Assembly: GCF_001068775.1 (NCBI RefSeq)
Contig: NZ_JWAJ01000075.1
Coordinates: 1 to 41,190 of the forward strand
Length of the DNA: 41,190 nt
Reading direction: 5' to 3'
From: Streptococcus pseudopneumoniae
GTDB taxonomy: Bacteria; Bacillota; Bacilli; Lactobacillales; Streptococcaceae
Positions 12,550-20,688 of this stretch are shown here, in pieces (the first letter of the stretch is position 1; the number at the start of each line of letters is the position of its first letter). The translations under genes were made by a program, and so were the position numbers. Below the pieces are notes generated by a model that ran no database searches, was not told where the DNA came from, and saw nothing but the letters and a program-made list of their open reading frames with translations.

Positions 12550-15261
12550 CTAGTCATTCTCCTCTTTTTTAGCTTTCAAACTGAGGCCACCTAACAGTCC
12601 GGCCAAGGCGAGTCCAAGGAAGCCAATAGGAGCCATTGATGTTTGGGCTTCACCAGTATATGGAAGCATGTCTTTTTGGTCTTTCATTTGATCAGCCATC
12701 ATTGGACTTGATACCTTGTTATTAGATGCCATCTTGCCTTCATCAGACATTTTACTTGAGGCTGCTGGATCTTGATCTTGTTTCATGCTTGGTGTTGCCA
12801 TAGGCTGACTAGCATTCATGGTTTTGTCCTGCTCTTTGTTAGGCATCATCTTATCCTGACTAGCAGCTGGCATTTTAGATTTCATATCATCTTGATTGAC
12901 ACTAGGCATTTGAGCGTTCATCTTAGACGCATCTTGATGACTATTCATCATTGGAGCCGGCATAGCTGAACCATTAGAAGATGGGACGAAACCTGACTGC
13001 ATCTGAGTAAGAGACTGATGTCCATTCAAGTTTACTGTCAAATCCTTAGTCGCTACAAGGTTGCTCAAATCGGCCTTGCCGTCTTTGGCACCGTACACTT
13101 TGATGGTTGCCTTGTAGCTTTGTGTACCATTTTGTTTCAACAAGTCAAGAAGCTCTTTATCTGATTTACCTTGAGTACCTGCCAAGTCCACTTCGTAGAA
13201 GTAGAGGCCTTTGCCCAATTTCTCTACTGGTGGGAGAGCAGGATTTTTAGCCGAACCATTGTCTGACCATGGAGCTTTGTCGGAGGCTTTCAAGATAAGG
13301 CGAGTTAACATACCGTCACCAGCAAAGAATTCATATGGAATGACTTGGTTGACACCAGCTGTGAATGGGCCAGGGAAGTTGGCTTTATCCAAGTAAGTGG
13401 CTGGAACATCTACTGTGTCTTTAGTGTTGTCGGCCACACCTTTTTGTACTTCAGCTGGAGTAGTCAAGCCATTCAAGTTGACATCCAAATCTTTAGTCGC
13501 TACGAGGTTGCTCAAATCAGCCTTGCCGTCTTTAGCACCGTACACCTTGATAGTAGCTTTATAGCTTTGTGTACTATTTTGTTTCAAGAAGTCAAGAAGC
13601 TCTTTGTCTGATTTTCCTTGAGTACCTGCCAAATCTACTTCATAGAAGTAAAGGCCTTTGCCCAATTTTTCTACTGGTGGAAGGGCCGGATTTTTAGCTG
13701 AACCGTTGTCTGACCATGGAGCTTTGTCTGAGGCCTTCAAGATAAGGCGAGTCAACATACCATCACCGGCGAAGAATTCATATGGGATGACTTGGTTGAC
13801 ACCGGCTGTGAATGGGCCAGGGAAATTCGCTTTATCCAAGTAAGTGGCTGGGACATCTACTATGTCTTTGGTATTGTCGGCTACGCCTTTTTGCACTTCA
13901 GCTGGAGAAGTCAAGCCATTCAAGTTTACTGTCAAATCCTTAGTCGCTACAAGGTTGCTCAAATCGGCCTTGCCATCTTTTGCACCGTACACTTTAATAG
14001 TAGCTTTATAACTTTGAGTGCCGTTTTGTTTCAAGAAATCAAGAAGCTCTTTATCAGATTTTCCTTGAGTGCCGGCCAAATCCACTTCATAGAAGTAGAG
14101 GTCTTTGCCCAATTTCTCTACTGGTGGAAGAGCGGGGTTTTTAGCTGAACCGTTGTCTGACCATGGGGCCTTGTCAGTAGCTTTCAAGATAAGGCGGGTC
14201 AACATACCATCACCTGCGAAGAATTCGTATGGAATAACTTGATTGACACCGGCTGTGAATGGACCTGGGAAGTTGGCTTTGTCCAAGTAAGTTGCTGGGA
14301 CATCTACTGTGTCTTTGGTATTGTCTGCCACACCTTTTCGAACTTCAGCTGGAGTAGTCAAACCATTCAAGTTGACATCCAAATCCTTAGTCGCTACTAG
14401 ATTACTCAAATCAGCCTTGCCGTCTTTCGAACCGTACACTTTGATAGTTGCTTTATAGCTTTGCGTACCATTTTGTTTTAAGAGGTCTAGAAGCTCTTTA
14501 TCTGATTTACCTTGGGTACCTGCCAAATCCACTTCATAGAAGTAAAGGCCTTTGCCCAAGTTTTCTACTGGTGGAAGGGCAGGATTTTTAGCTGAACCGT
14601 TGTCTGACCACGGAGCTTTGTCTGAGGCTTTCAAGATAAGACGAGTCAACATACCGTCACCGGCGAAGAATTCATATGGAATGACTTGGTTGACGCCAGC
14701 TGTGAATGGACCTGGGAAGTTGGCTTTGTCCAAGTAAGTTGCTGGGACATCTACTGTGTCTTTAGTGTTGTCGGCCACGCCCTTTTGCACTTCAGCTGGA
14801 GTGGTTGCTGGTTGAGCTTCATTTGCTTCACGGTCTTGTCCAGAAACTGTAGGCGCAGGATTTGTCGCAGGTTTAACCGCATCCTCTGTTTCTTTCTTAG
14901 ATTCTGGTTTTGCTTGCACTTCTTCTTTTGGCGCTACCACTTGGTCTTTATCAGCTACATTCACTTTTTCTGGAGAGCTTGTAGTATCCAAGCTTGCTTT
15001 AGGTGCTGAGTCTGCCTGTTCTGAAGGAAGAGCAGTATCGACTGCTTCTTTGAGAAGTTCTACTGGTAAGTCACTCTTTTCACTCACCGAAGTAGCATCT
15101 GGCCCAACTTGAGCCGGGGTTGGATTGACCACATCGGCACGTACAGAACTTGGTTGACCAACTAGGACAAAGAAGCCACTAGCCACAACAACTGAGGCAA
15201 CACCGACACTAAGACGGCGGATAGACCAACGAGTATATCTCTGATTTGGATTGAATTTCAT
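12550..15261 (-). CDS. pavB: LPXTG-anchored SSURE-repeat adhesin (plasminogen/fibronectin-binding)
   Basis: This 903-residue cell-wall protein has a YSIRK-like export signal (YTRWSIRRLSVGVASVV) with cleavage expected near VRA (residue 42). A Pro/Glu/Lys-rich segment runs to about 153, followed by four tandem 149-residue SSURE repeats (about 154-749), a methionine-rich stalk (about 750-865, 19 Met) and the sortase motif LPYTG (866-870) with hydrophobic helix and KAKKEEND tail. In pneumococcus PavB repeats bind fibronectin and plasminogen, and the gene lies next to TCS08 as here. It starts at ATG 15261 behind AAGGAG. Repeats differ by a few residues and have no length variation, indicating recent homogenisation. 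Confidence 0.93.
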   Translation of the reverse strand: MKFNPNQRYTRWSIRRLSVGVASVVVASGFFVLVGQPSSVRADVVNPTPAQVGPDATSVSEKSDLPVELLKEAVDTALPSEQADSAPKASLDTTSSPEKVNVADKDQVVAPKEEVQAKPESKKETEDAVKPATNPAPTVSGQDREANEAQPATTPAEVQKGVADNTKDTVDVPATYLDKANFPGPFTAGVNQVIPYEFFAGDGMLTRLILKASDKAPWSDNGSAKNPALPPVENLGKGLYFYEVDLAGTQGKSDKELLDLLKQNGTQSYKATIKVYGSKDGKADLSNLVATKDLDVNLNGLTTPAEVRKGVADNTKDTVDVPATYLDKANFPGPFTAGVNQVIPYEFFAGDGMLTRLILKATDKAPWSDNGSAKNPALPPVEKLGKDLYFYEVDLAGTQGKSDKELLDFLKQNGTQSYKATIKVYGAKDGKADLSNLVATKDLTVNLNGLTSPAEVQKGVADNTKDIVDVPATYLDKANFPGPFTAGVNQVIPYEFFAGDGMLTRLILKASDKAPWSDNGSAKNPALPPVEKLGKGLYFYEVDLAGTQGKSDKELLDFLKQNSTQSYKATIKVYGAKDGKADLSNLVATKDLDVNLNGLTTPAEVQKGVADNTKDTVDVPATYLDKANFPGPFTAGVNQVIPYEFFAGDGMLTRLILKASDKAPWSDNGSAKNPALPPVEKLGKGLYFYEVDLAGTQGKSDKELLDLLKQNGTQSYKATIKVYGAKDGKADLSNLVATKDLTVNLNGHQSLTQMQSGFVPSSNGSAMPAPMMNSHQDASKMNAQMPSVNQDDMKSKMPAASQDKMMPNKEQDKTMNASQPMATPSMKQDQDPAASSKMSDEGKMASNNKVSSPMMADQMKDQKDMLPYTGEAQTSMAPIGFLGLALAGLLGGLSLKAKKEEND
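13015..14802 (-). repeat. Four tandem 447-bp SSURE-encoding repeats in pavB
   Basis: Boundaries from the recurring TPAEV codons are 14802, 14355, 13908 and 13461, each exactly 447 bp (149 codons) apart. Copies are nearly identical in protein and similar in DNA, so copy number may vary by recombination and short-read assemblies could collapse the array. Confidence 0.95.
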
Positions 15262-15326
15262 AGGATTCTCCTTAGAGTTTTTCTTTATTTGATGACTCTA
15301 GTATAATCTCCTAAAATTAAAAAGGA

Positions 15327-15353
15327 TTAAGAAAAAGTTAAAATTTTTCTTAA
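15327..15353. promoter_or_regulatory. AT-rich 10-bp inverted repeat upstream of pavB
   Basis: TTAAGAAAAA (15327-15336) and TTTTTCTTAA (15344-15353) flank GTTAAAA. A -10-like TATACT for pavB lies at 15305-15300 on the minus strand, so the repeat sits over or just upstream of its -35 region. It may be an operator (RR08 is a candidate) or a weak terminator of the potassium genes. Confidence 0.4.
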
Positions 15354-15417
15354 ATCCCTCTTATAAATTACTTATATTGACTCAATAGTCGTTGAAAAAA
15401 GAATAGTCATTCCTCTT

Positions 15418-16083
15418 CTACTCACTAAGGCTTGCTAGGGTATCCAAATATTGGTTATTAATCACCGCCATGATATAGGTATCCGGTTTTAATAAATCAT
15501 TTGGTCCAAACTGTACATCTAAGGGAGCATTTTCGTAGTCACGAAAACCGAGGATATTGAGATTGTATCGTCCTCGAAGGTCTAGTTGACTAAGACTCTG
15601 CCCTGTCCAGGACTGTGGAATTTTCATCTCGACAATTGAGACATTCTTGTCCAACTGAAAGACATCTACACTGTTATTAAAGAGAATCGTCTGTGCCAAC
15701 GAACGACCCATCTCAAACTCTGGTGAAATGACTGAATCTGCACCGATTTTTTCAAGGACTTTTTTTGCTGTATGACTTTTAACCTTAGCAATAATAGTCG
15801 GTACCCCTAGACTCTTGCAATGCATGACTGCAAGAACACTAGACTCTAGATTTTCACCAGTTGCGACGACTACGGTATCGCAGGTATCAATTCCAGCCGA
15901 TAGCAAGAGGTCCTCATCTGTTATATCTCCAACAACACCACGCACCAAGACTGGTTCAAATTGATTGATTCGTTCCTCATGGTTGTCAATAGCGATAATA
16001 TTTACATCATGCTTGGCGAGAGCAGCCAGAACACTACTCCCAAAAATACCCAAGCCTAAAATTCCGATTGTCCGATCTGACAT
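15418..16083 (-). CDS. cabP: TrkA/KtrA-type potassium-channel gating subunit, c-di-AMP-binding protein CabP
   Basis: The 221-residue cytoplasmic RCK protein controls the TrkH potassium pore. The RCK-N Rossmann domain (1-125) opens with GILGLGIFGSSVLAAL and ends its second strand with the acidic IAIDNHEE; an RCK-C domain (about 138-219) follows. In pneumococcus the protein at this locus, CabP, binds cyclic di-AMP and the nucleotide blocks its interaction with TrkH, reducing K+ uptake. The assignment to that orthologue rests on the trkH neighbour and the adjacent pavB. It lies 13 bp downstream of trkH in the same operon. Confidence 0.88.
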   Translation of the reverse strand: MSDRTIGILGLGIFGSSVLAALAKHDVNIIAIDNHEERINQFEPVLVRGVVGDITDEDLLLSAGIDTCDTVVVATGENLESSVLAVMHCKSLGVPTIIAKVKSHTAKKVLEKIGADSVISPEFEMGRSLAQTILFNNSVDVFQLDKNVSIVEMKIPQSWTGQSLSQLDLRGRYNLNILGFRDYENAPLDVQFGPNDLLKPDTYIMAVINNQYLDTLASLSE

Positions 16084-16096
16084 AGTTTATCCTTTC

Positions 16097-17512
16097 TTAT
16101 CCTATGGTAATATCTGCTTTCATATAGTGGATCATATCTTTCTTATCTGGTCGATACTCAGCCAAACTAACTAATAGCGTCAGAGGTCCGATTCGCCCAA
16201 TAAACATCAGTAGCATGATGACACTAAGCGCTAGCTTACCTAACTCTGGTGTCAAATTAGCAGTTACTCCAACCGTGGCAAGCGCTGAAATAGTTTCAAA
16301 CATCAGGTAGATAAATTTCGGATTCCCTTCTGCTGTTATTCCTAGTAAAATCAAGCCAACCAGAAAAGTCAATAAAAAAATAATGAAGACACTGAATGAT
16401 TTTTGGACTGTCCGAGGTTCAATCGTTCTCCGAGCTACATTGGCATGGGGTAATCCTAAAAGTTCACTGCGTGCAAATACTAATAATACAAAGAAGGTTG
16501 TGATTTTAAGCCCCCCGGCTGTTCCTCCAGGTGCCCCACCCAGAAACATCTGCAAAATATAGATCATCAAGGTAACAGGTCTAGCCTGAGTAAAATCAAT
16601 AGAAGCAAAACCGGCTGTTCTCATGCTGACAGTTTGGAAGAAACTAACCAGCAATTTATCAGGGAAGCTGAGATTGCCAATCGTTCCCGAATTGTTCCAC
16701 TCTATCAAGAGGGTTGAAACTGTTCCAGCAAATAAAATCCCCGCTGTTAAGAAGAGGACTAGCTTAGTATGGAAACGAAGACGACGCTTTTTCTTCTTTC
16801 CTAATTGGGTAGCCAAGTCGAACCAAACCATGAAACCTAGACCACCCGTAATAATCAATCCTGCAATCACTAAATTAATCAATGGGTCTGTCTGAAAGGC
16901 TAGCAAACTCGTGCTACCAAAATTATCAAATCCAGCATTACAGAAAGCTGAAATAGCTACGAAAATGGAAGTAAAAATCCCCCGTCCCCAACCAAACTCG
17001 GGGACAAAACGAAAACTTAGCAGAAAGGCTCCGAATCCTTCTACTAGAAAAGTCGTCACGAAGATGGAACGTAGAAAATCCCTCAGAGACTGGGTTTCTT
17101 CGAAGCTAAAGCTCTCCAGAATCGTTTCTCGACCTCGAAGACTGAGTTTTTGCTTGCCCTGGATATAGAAAATTCCGATAAAGGTCATGAGACCCAAACC
17201 ACCAATCTGAATCAAGAACATACAGATCAGCTGCCCCCAGACATTGTAGGTCGAAGCGACAGGTAAGGTAAAAAGTCCTGTCACACAGACCATAGATACG
17301 GCTGTAAATAAATGATCAAAGTAACCGGCATGAGATGTTGGAGATTGTGCAAATGGCAGACTCAAAAGGAGAGACCCCAAGAGAATAACCAAAGCAAAAC
17401 TTAAAAAGATTCTCCGAGCGGGTGATAAACGTCCTAGAATGGTATTTATTTTTTCAACAATTGATTTTAATAACATAGCTACATTGTACCACAAAAATCT
17501 GAGAATACTCAC
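16097..17512 (-). CDS. trkH: TrkH/KtrB potassium uptake pore
   Basis: Membrane pore subunit of the K+ uptake system gated by the downstream CabP. The four M1-P-M2 repeats contain selectivity-filter glycines in AVSMVCVTGLF, AISAFCNAGFDNFG, QTVSMRTAGFASID and ISALATVGVTANL. About 460 residues is normal for KtrB/TrkH. The first in-frame start, GTG 17512, overlaps the stop of the upstream phosphorylase gene (ATGTGA), implying coupling, but the ribosome-binding site is poor. ATG 17476 (MLLKSIVEKIN) fits better as a membrane-protein N-terminus and lies just after a TGTGGTACAAT -10-like sequence, which would give a nearly leaderless transcript. Confidence 0.92.
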   Translation of the reverse strand: MSILRFLWYNVAMLLKSIVEKINTILGRLSPARRIFLSFALVILLGSLLLSLPFAQSPTSHAGYFDHLFTAVSMVCVTGLFTLPVASTYNVWGQLICMFLIQIGGLGLMTFIGIFYIQGKQKLSLRGRETILESFSFEETQSLRDFLRSIFVTTFLVEGFGAFLLSFRFVPEFGWGRGIFTSIFVAISAFCNAGFDNFGSTSLLAFQTDPLINLVIAGLIITGGLGFMVWFDLATQLGKKKKRRLRFHTKLVLFLTAGILFAGTVSTLLIEWNNSGTIGNLSFPDKLLVSFFQTVSMRTAGFASIDFTQARPVTLMIYILQMFLGGAPGGTAGGLKITTFFVLLVFARSELLGLPHANVARRTIEPRTVQKSFSVFIIFLLTFLVGLILLGITAEGNPKFIYLMFETISALATVGVTANLTPELGKLALSVIMLLMFIGRIGPLTLLVSLAEYRPDKKDMIHYMKADITIG

Positions 17513-18273
17513 ATATGACTAACAATCTCAAGGCAGAGACCTAGCGCCTTATCAAAAGCTTCTGCACCCCAATCGCGTTGGTCATAGTTATCAAGATCTG
17601 CCAAAGAATCTGCCGTAAACAACAACTCACCCCAAACTGCTCCGCGAAGCTGAGCTACTGCCGCAAGAGCTGCACACTCCATCTCTACAACAGCACAGCC
17701 TTCTTCCTTGCGATAGGCAACTTTTTCAGCTGTTTCCCGGTAAAATCCGTCTGTCGACCAAGTCATGACTTCTTCGTAAGGGACACCTAGTTGTTCCAAA
17801 ACTTGCTCGATAGCAGAAACAACTTCTACATGCACATCCATATAACGAGAAGGTGGTGCATAATGGTAGCTGGCTCCTTCATCGCGTAGGGCTCGAACTG
17901 GAACTAGAAAGGCATTTTCTTCTATATTACTCAGCACCCCGCAGGTTCCCGTGGAAATGATTTTCTCCACACCGTAACCAATCAACCAGTCCATAAACTG
18001 GGCCGCAGGGGCAGAACCAACAGGAGCTTGGGCCAGACACACTTCCTCACCCTTGTAACTCATGACATAAACGGGGTAGGTCTTAGTGGCAGACACAAAC
18101 TCCCCAACACACTCCGCCCCTACTTCCTGAGCAAAGCGGTCAATCTCCTCCTCCAAAAATGCATAAACACACTTCTTTGGTAACTGTAAATCCAAGCCTT
18201 CATGGTTGGGCATAATAACTGCCTGAGGATTGTCATCAAACTCTAAAATAGGAATAGCGTGTTTTTGAATCAT
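17509..18273 (-). CDS. Nucleoside phosphorylase (PNP/UDP family)
   Basis: The 254-residue cytoplasmic enzyme is of the purine-nucleoside/uridine phosphorylase family (phosphorolysis of nucleosides to base plus ribose-1-phosphate). Visible motifs are SAPAAQFMDWL, the phosphate/nucleoside region ISTGTCGVLS, ALRDEGASYHYAPPSRY, and VVEMECAALAAVAQLRG with the ribose-binding Met-Glu pair. Substrate preference (uridine-like or purine) is not clear from the sequence. It starts at ATG 18273 behind AGGAGG. It is first in a transcript running into trkH and cabP, so nucleoside salvage and K+ uptake are linked here by transcription, perhaps only by adjacency. Confidence 0.85.
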   Translation of the reverse strand: MIQKHAIPILEFDDNPQAVIMPNHEGLDLQLPKKCVYAFLEEEIDRFAQEVGAECVGEFVSATKTYPVYVMSYKGEEVCLAQAPVGSAPAAQFMDWLIGYGVEKIISTGTCGVLSNIEENAFLVPVRALRDEGASYHYAPPSRYMDVHVEVVSAIEQVLEQLGVPYEEVMTWSTDGFYRETAEKVAYRKEEGCAVVEMECAALAAVAQLRGAVWGELLFTADSLADLDNYDQRDWGAEAFDKALGLCLEIVSHM

Positions 18274-18298
18274 AAAGTACCTCCTCTAAATTTTTACT

Positions 18299-18326
18299 AT
18301 TGTATCAAATACAAAGGGAAAGTCAA
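18299..18326 (-). promoter_or_regulatory. Promoter of the nucleoside phosphorylase-trkH-cabP operon
   Basis: TTGACT (18326-18321), 16-bp spacer ending in TGA, TACAAT (18304-18299): an extended -10 promoter close to consensus, immediately upstream of the AGGAGG ribosome-binding site. Confidence 0.7.
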
Positions 18327-18403
18327 GTTCTGGTCTAAGTTCAATAAATAAACCTACCTTAAGTAGGAAACAACAATTAAATGCTTTTTTCGTCATAATA
18401 AAC

Positions 18404-18432
18404 TTGCTATAGCTTAGGAATTATCTTATAAT
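18404..18432 (+). promoter_or_regulatory. Promoter of the DUF3290-DUF421 pair
   Basis: TTGCTA (18404-18409), 17-bp spacer, TATAAT (18427-18432). Just upstream a small palindrome CCTAC-CTTAA-GTAGG (18353-18367) may be an operator shared with the divergent phosphorylase promoter; this is speculative. Confidence 0.65.
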
Positions 18433-18461
18433 AGATTTAATTTGAAAAAGGGAGAAATCTT

Positions 18462-18914
18462 ATGAAATTCTATTCCTATGACTATGTGCTCAGTCAGATC
18501 AGTCAACAGAATTGGGCCATGATTATCGTATCAGCTTTACTGCTTATCGTGACTGGATTTTTTGCATTTAAAGCTTTCAAAGATAAAAAAGGGAGCAAGT
18601 TCCGTGAATTATCGCTCATTTCTATTTTGACCTTAATCGCATTCGTTTTGATAAGCATTACGAATCTTCAAAACAGTCAATCCAACGATAATCAATTCCG
18701 CTCTTCCCTAAACTTTATCGAAGTCGTTTCAAAAGAATTAGGTGTAGATAAAAAAGAGGTCTATGTCAACACATCAGCAGTGACTGATGGGGCGATTATT
18801 AAGGTTGGCAACAATTTTTATCGTGCCATTAGCGGGACTGACCAAGATAGCTATTTATTAGAAAAAATGGAACTCTATAAATCAGATGTTGAACTCGTGG
18901 AGGTTGAAAAATGA
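18462..18914 (+). CDS. DUF3290 family membrane protein
   Basis: The 150-residue protein begins MKFYSYDYVLSQISQQNW and has two transmembrane helices (about 19-36 and 47-66) followed by an extracytoplasmic or cytoplasmic domain of about 80 residues (SLNFIEVVSKELGVDKKEVY). The family, DUF3290, almost always precedes a DUF421 gene, and does so here with a 4-bp ATGA overlap. The function is unknown; such pairs are often linked to envelope or stress responses, and the nearby CsbD-like gene agrees with that. GGGAG serves as ribosome-binding site. Confidence 0.82.
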   Translation: MKFYSYDYVLSQISQQNWAMIIVSALLLIVTGFFAFKAFKDKKGSKFRELSLISILTLIAFVLISITNLQNSQSNDNQFRSSLNFIEVVSKELGVDKKEVYVNTSAVTDGAIIKVGNNFYRAISGTDQDSYLLEKMELYKSDVELVEVEK

Positions 18915-19543
18915 TAAGCTTTTTTGCTACGATTGCAATTAAATTAGCCTTGGGGCTACTTTCTCTTGTTTTTGTTATTAACGTAACAGGTAAAGGAAAT
19001 TTAGCACCAAGTTCTGCAGTAGATCAAATCCAGAACTTTGTTCTCGGGGGTATTATCGGTGGGGTTATCTACAATAGTTCTATCACCATCATCCAATACA
19101 TTGTTATCCTCATTATTTGGACTATTCTCATTTTACTCCTCAAATGGTTGAATACCAATGTTTCCTTCATTAAACATCTGATTGACGGAAAACCTACGAT
19201 TATCATTAAAAATGGAACATTAGATCCAGAAGCCTGTCGCTCAAAAGGTCTAGCTGCTGCTGATGTTGCTCTTAAATTGCGCGCTCAAGGAATCTTTCAA
19301 TTAAAGGATGTCAAGAGAGCTGTGATTGAGCAAAACGGACAACTAATTGTCGTAAGAATGGGTGACGAAAATCCTAAGTACCCAGTCATCACAGACGGTG
19401 TTGTCCAAGTTGAAATCCTAGAAACCATTGGCAAATCCGAGGAGTGGCTAACTGAGAAATTGAAAGAAGAAGGTTTCGAAGAAGTCTCAAATATCTTTAT
19501 CGCTGAATATGATAAAGGTCAATTGAATGTTGTAACCTATTAA
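18911..19543 (+). CDS. DUF421 (YetF-like) membrane protein
   Basis: The 210-residue protein has three transmembrane helices (about 5-25, 40-58, 62-82) and a C-terminal YetF-type domain (about 85-210), with signature segments PSSAVDQIQNFVLGGIIGG, GKPTIIIKNGTLD and LRAQGIFQLKDVKRAVIEQNG. Proteins of the family are common in Firmicutes; none has a firm biochemical role that I can cite. Its start overlaps the DUF3290 stop, so the two products probably form a complex. A hairpin terminator follows 6 bp after the stop. Confidence 0.85.
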   Translation: MISFFATIAIKLALGLLSLVFVINVTGKGNLAPSSAVDQIQNFVLGGIIGGVIYNSSITIIQYIVILIIWTILILLLKWLNTNVSFIKHLIDGKPTIIIKNGTLDPEACRSKGLAAADVALKLRAQGIFQLKDVKRAVIEQNGQLIVVRMGDENPKYPVITDGVVQVEILETIGKSEEWLTEKLKEEGFEEVSNIFIAEYDKGQLNVVTY

Positions 19544-19549
19544 AAAATA

Positions 19550-19576
19550 AACTGATGCTTTTCGTATCAGTTTTTT
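19550..19576 (+). terminator. Terminator after DUF421 gene
   Basis: AACTGATGC pairs with GTATCAGTT (one G-T) around TTTTC, followed by a run of six T. Confidence 0.85.
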
Positions 19577-19659
19577 GCTTTTTAGCATAAAAGGGTATAT
19601 ACTTAAACCAATATCTGATGTAATTTAGATAATACAAAAAATTAACGGAGGTATCCCCC

Positions 19660-19863
19660 ATGTCAATCGAAGAAAAATTCAACCAAGCTAAAGGTTCTGT
19701 TAAAGAAGGCTTTGGTAAACTAACTGGCGATACAAAAACTCAAACAGAAGGAGCTGCAGAAAAGGTAGCTTCAAAAGCTAAAGAAGTTGCTGAAGATGCA
19801 AAAGAAGCTGTCGAAGGTGCAGTATCTGGCGTAAAAAACATCTTTAAAAAAGACGGAGAATAA
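19660..19863 (+). CDS. CsbD-like stress protein
   Basis: Small 67-residue hydrophilic protein with the CsbD pattern at the N-terminus, [20 protein letters not shown] followed by [14 protein letters not shown], then an Ala/Lys/Glu-rich repeat likely to be amphipathic helix. Family members (B. subtilis CsbD, E. coli YjbJ) are abundant general-stress proteins of unknown biochemical role. It has a strong GGAGG ribosome-binding site and its own terminator, so it is probably monocistronic and highly expressed. Confidence 0.88.
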   Translation: MSIEEKFNQAKGSVKEGFGKLTGDTKTQTEGAAEKVASKAKEVAEDAKEAVEGAVSGVKNIFKKDGE

Positions 19864-19889
19864 TTCTTTCTCGTCCTAATAACATAAGA

Positions 19890-19934
19890 AACTCTTATTC
19901 CAAGCTGTTAATATGCTAGGGATAAGAGTTTTTT
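19890..19934 (+). terminator. Terminator after the CsbD-like gene
   Basis: AACTCTTATTCC (19890-19901) pairs with GGGATAAGAGTT (19919-19930, one T-G pair), followed by a T-run. The loop is 17 nt. Confidence 0.8.
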
Positions 19935-20025
19935 CTTTAAATTATTATGTTTTTTAATATTAGAAAATACTTCTTATGATGTGTTGCTCAACCTAAAGCA
20001 AAAAGAACTAATTCCTATACTCCTC

Positions 20026-20649
20026 CTATTTCCACAAACCACCTAAGATTTGTTTTTCCAATAAGCCTAAGTCCTCTTCTCTCATTTCGCCATTGACGCC
20101 AACGACATATAGTTGAGAGAAGTAAGCTAACAATGGACCTATACAGATGCGAACCATTTGAGGAATCGTTATCTCTGGATTTACACGTGGATCTGCTAGC
20201 AATTCCTTATGAAGCACTCGAAGTTTATCTTGAATAGCATTCCAGATAAAAATCTGTTCATTTTTTAGTTTTTTATTTGAAAAACTCTCTTGTAGAATGA
20301 TTTTCATCAAGGCACGATTTTTTTTGAGATAGCTCATACGATTATGGACGAGATAACGAACCCTCTCTTCTGTCGTTTCAAAAGCTAAGAGTTCCTCAAA
20401 AAAACTACCGAGAATGCCTGGGACTACAGGATGTAAAATAGCCGTCAGTAAATCATCCTTCGTCTTAAAATACTTAAACAAAGTTGCCTGGCTTAGTCCA
20501 GCACGCTCAGCTATGTGAAGAGTTGAGGTCCCATGGTAACTCCTGGTTGATATGAGATCCACTGCTGCCTGCATGATTTTTTTCTTTCCTTGAGGGTAAT
20601 TCGCTTCTTCTAAGTAATCTTCAAACGATTCAAAAACAGTCTTATCCAT
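20026..20649 (-). CDS. TetR-family repressor of its own ABC-exporter operon
   Basis: The 207-residue regulator has an N-terminal TetR HTH at about 23-69 (KKKIMQAAVDLISTRSYHGT, then TLHIAERAGLSQATLFKYFK), followed by a ligand-binding helical domain. It is the last gene of an ATPase-permease-TetR operon. The only promoter of that operon carries two 16-bp GTGAGT/ACTCAC palindromes, one filling the -10/-35 spacer, so it is very probably an autorepressor relieved by a transported or toxic compound. Start at ATG 20649 is preferred over the upstream in-frame ATG 20673, which lacks a ribosome-binding site. Confidence 0.88.
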   Translation of the reverse strand: MDKTVFESFEDYLEEANYPQGKKKIMQAAVDLISTRSYHGTSTLHIAERAGLSQATLFKYFKTKDDLLTAILHPVVPGILGSFFEELLAFETTEERVRYLVHNRMSYLKKNRALMKIILQESFSNKKLKNEQIFIWNAIQDKLRVLHKELLADPRVNPEITIPQMVRICIGPLLAYFSQLYVVGVNGEMREEDLGLLEKQILGGLWK

Positions 20650-20688
20650 CCAATCTTCACACCTTTTTAGCATTATTTATGTTGATTT

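Noticed and set aside
13015-14802. Long regular repeats as a CRISPR array
   Set aside because: Period is 447 bp, coding and in frame inside pavB; no short palindromic repeats with unique spacers.
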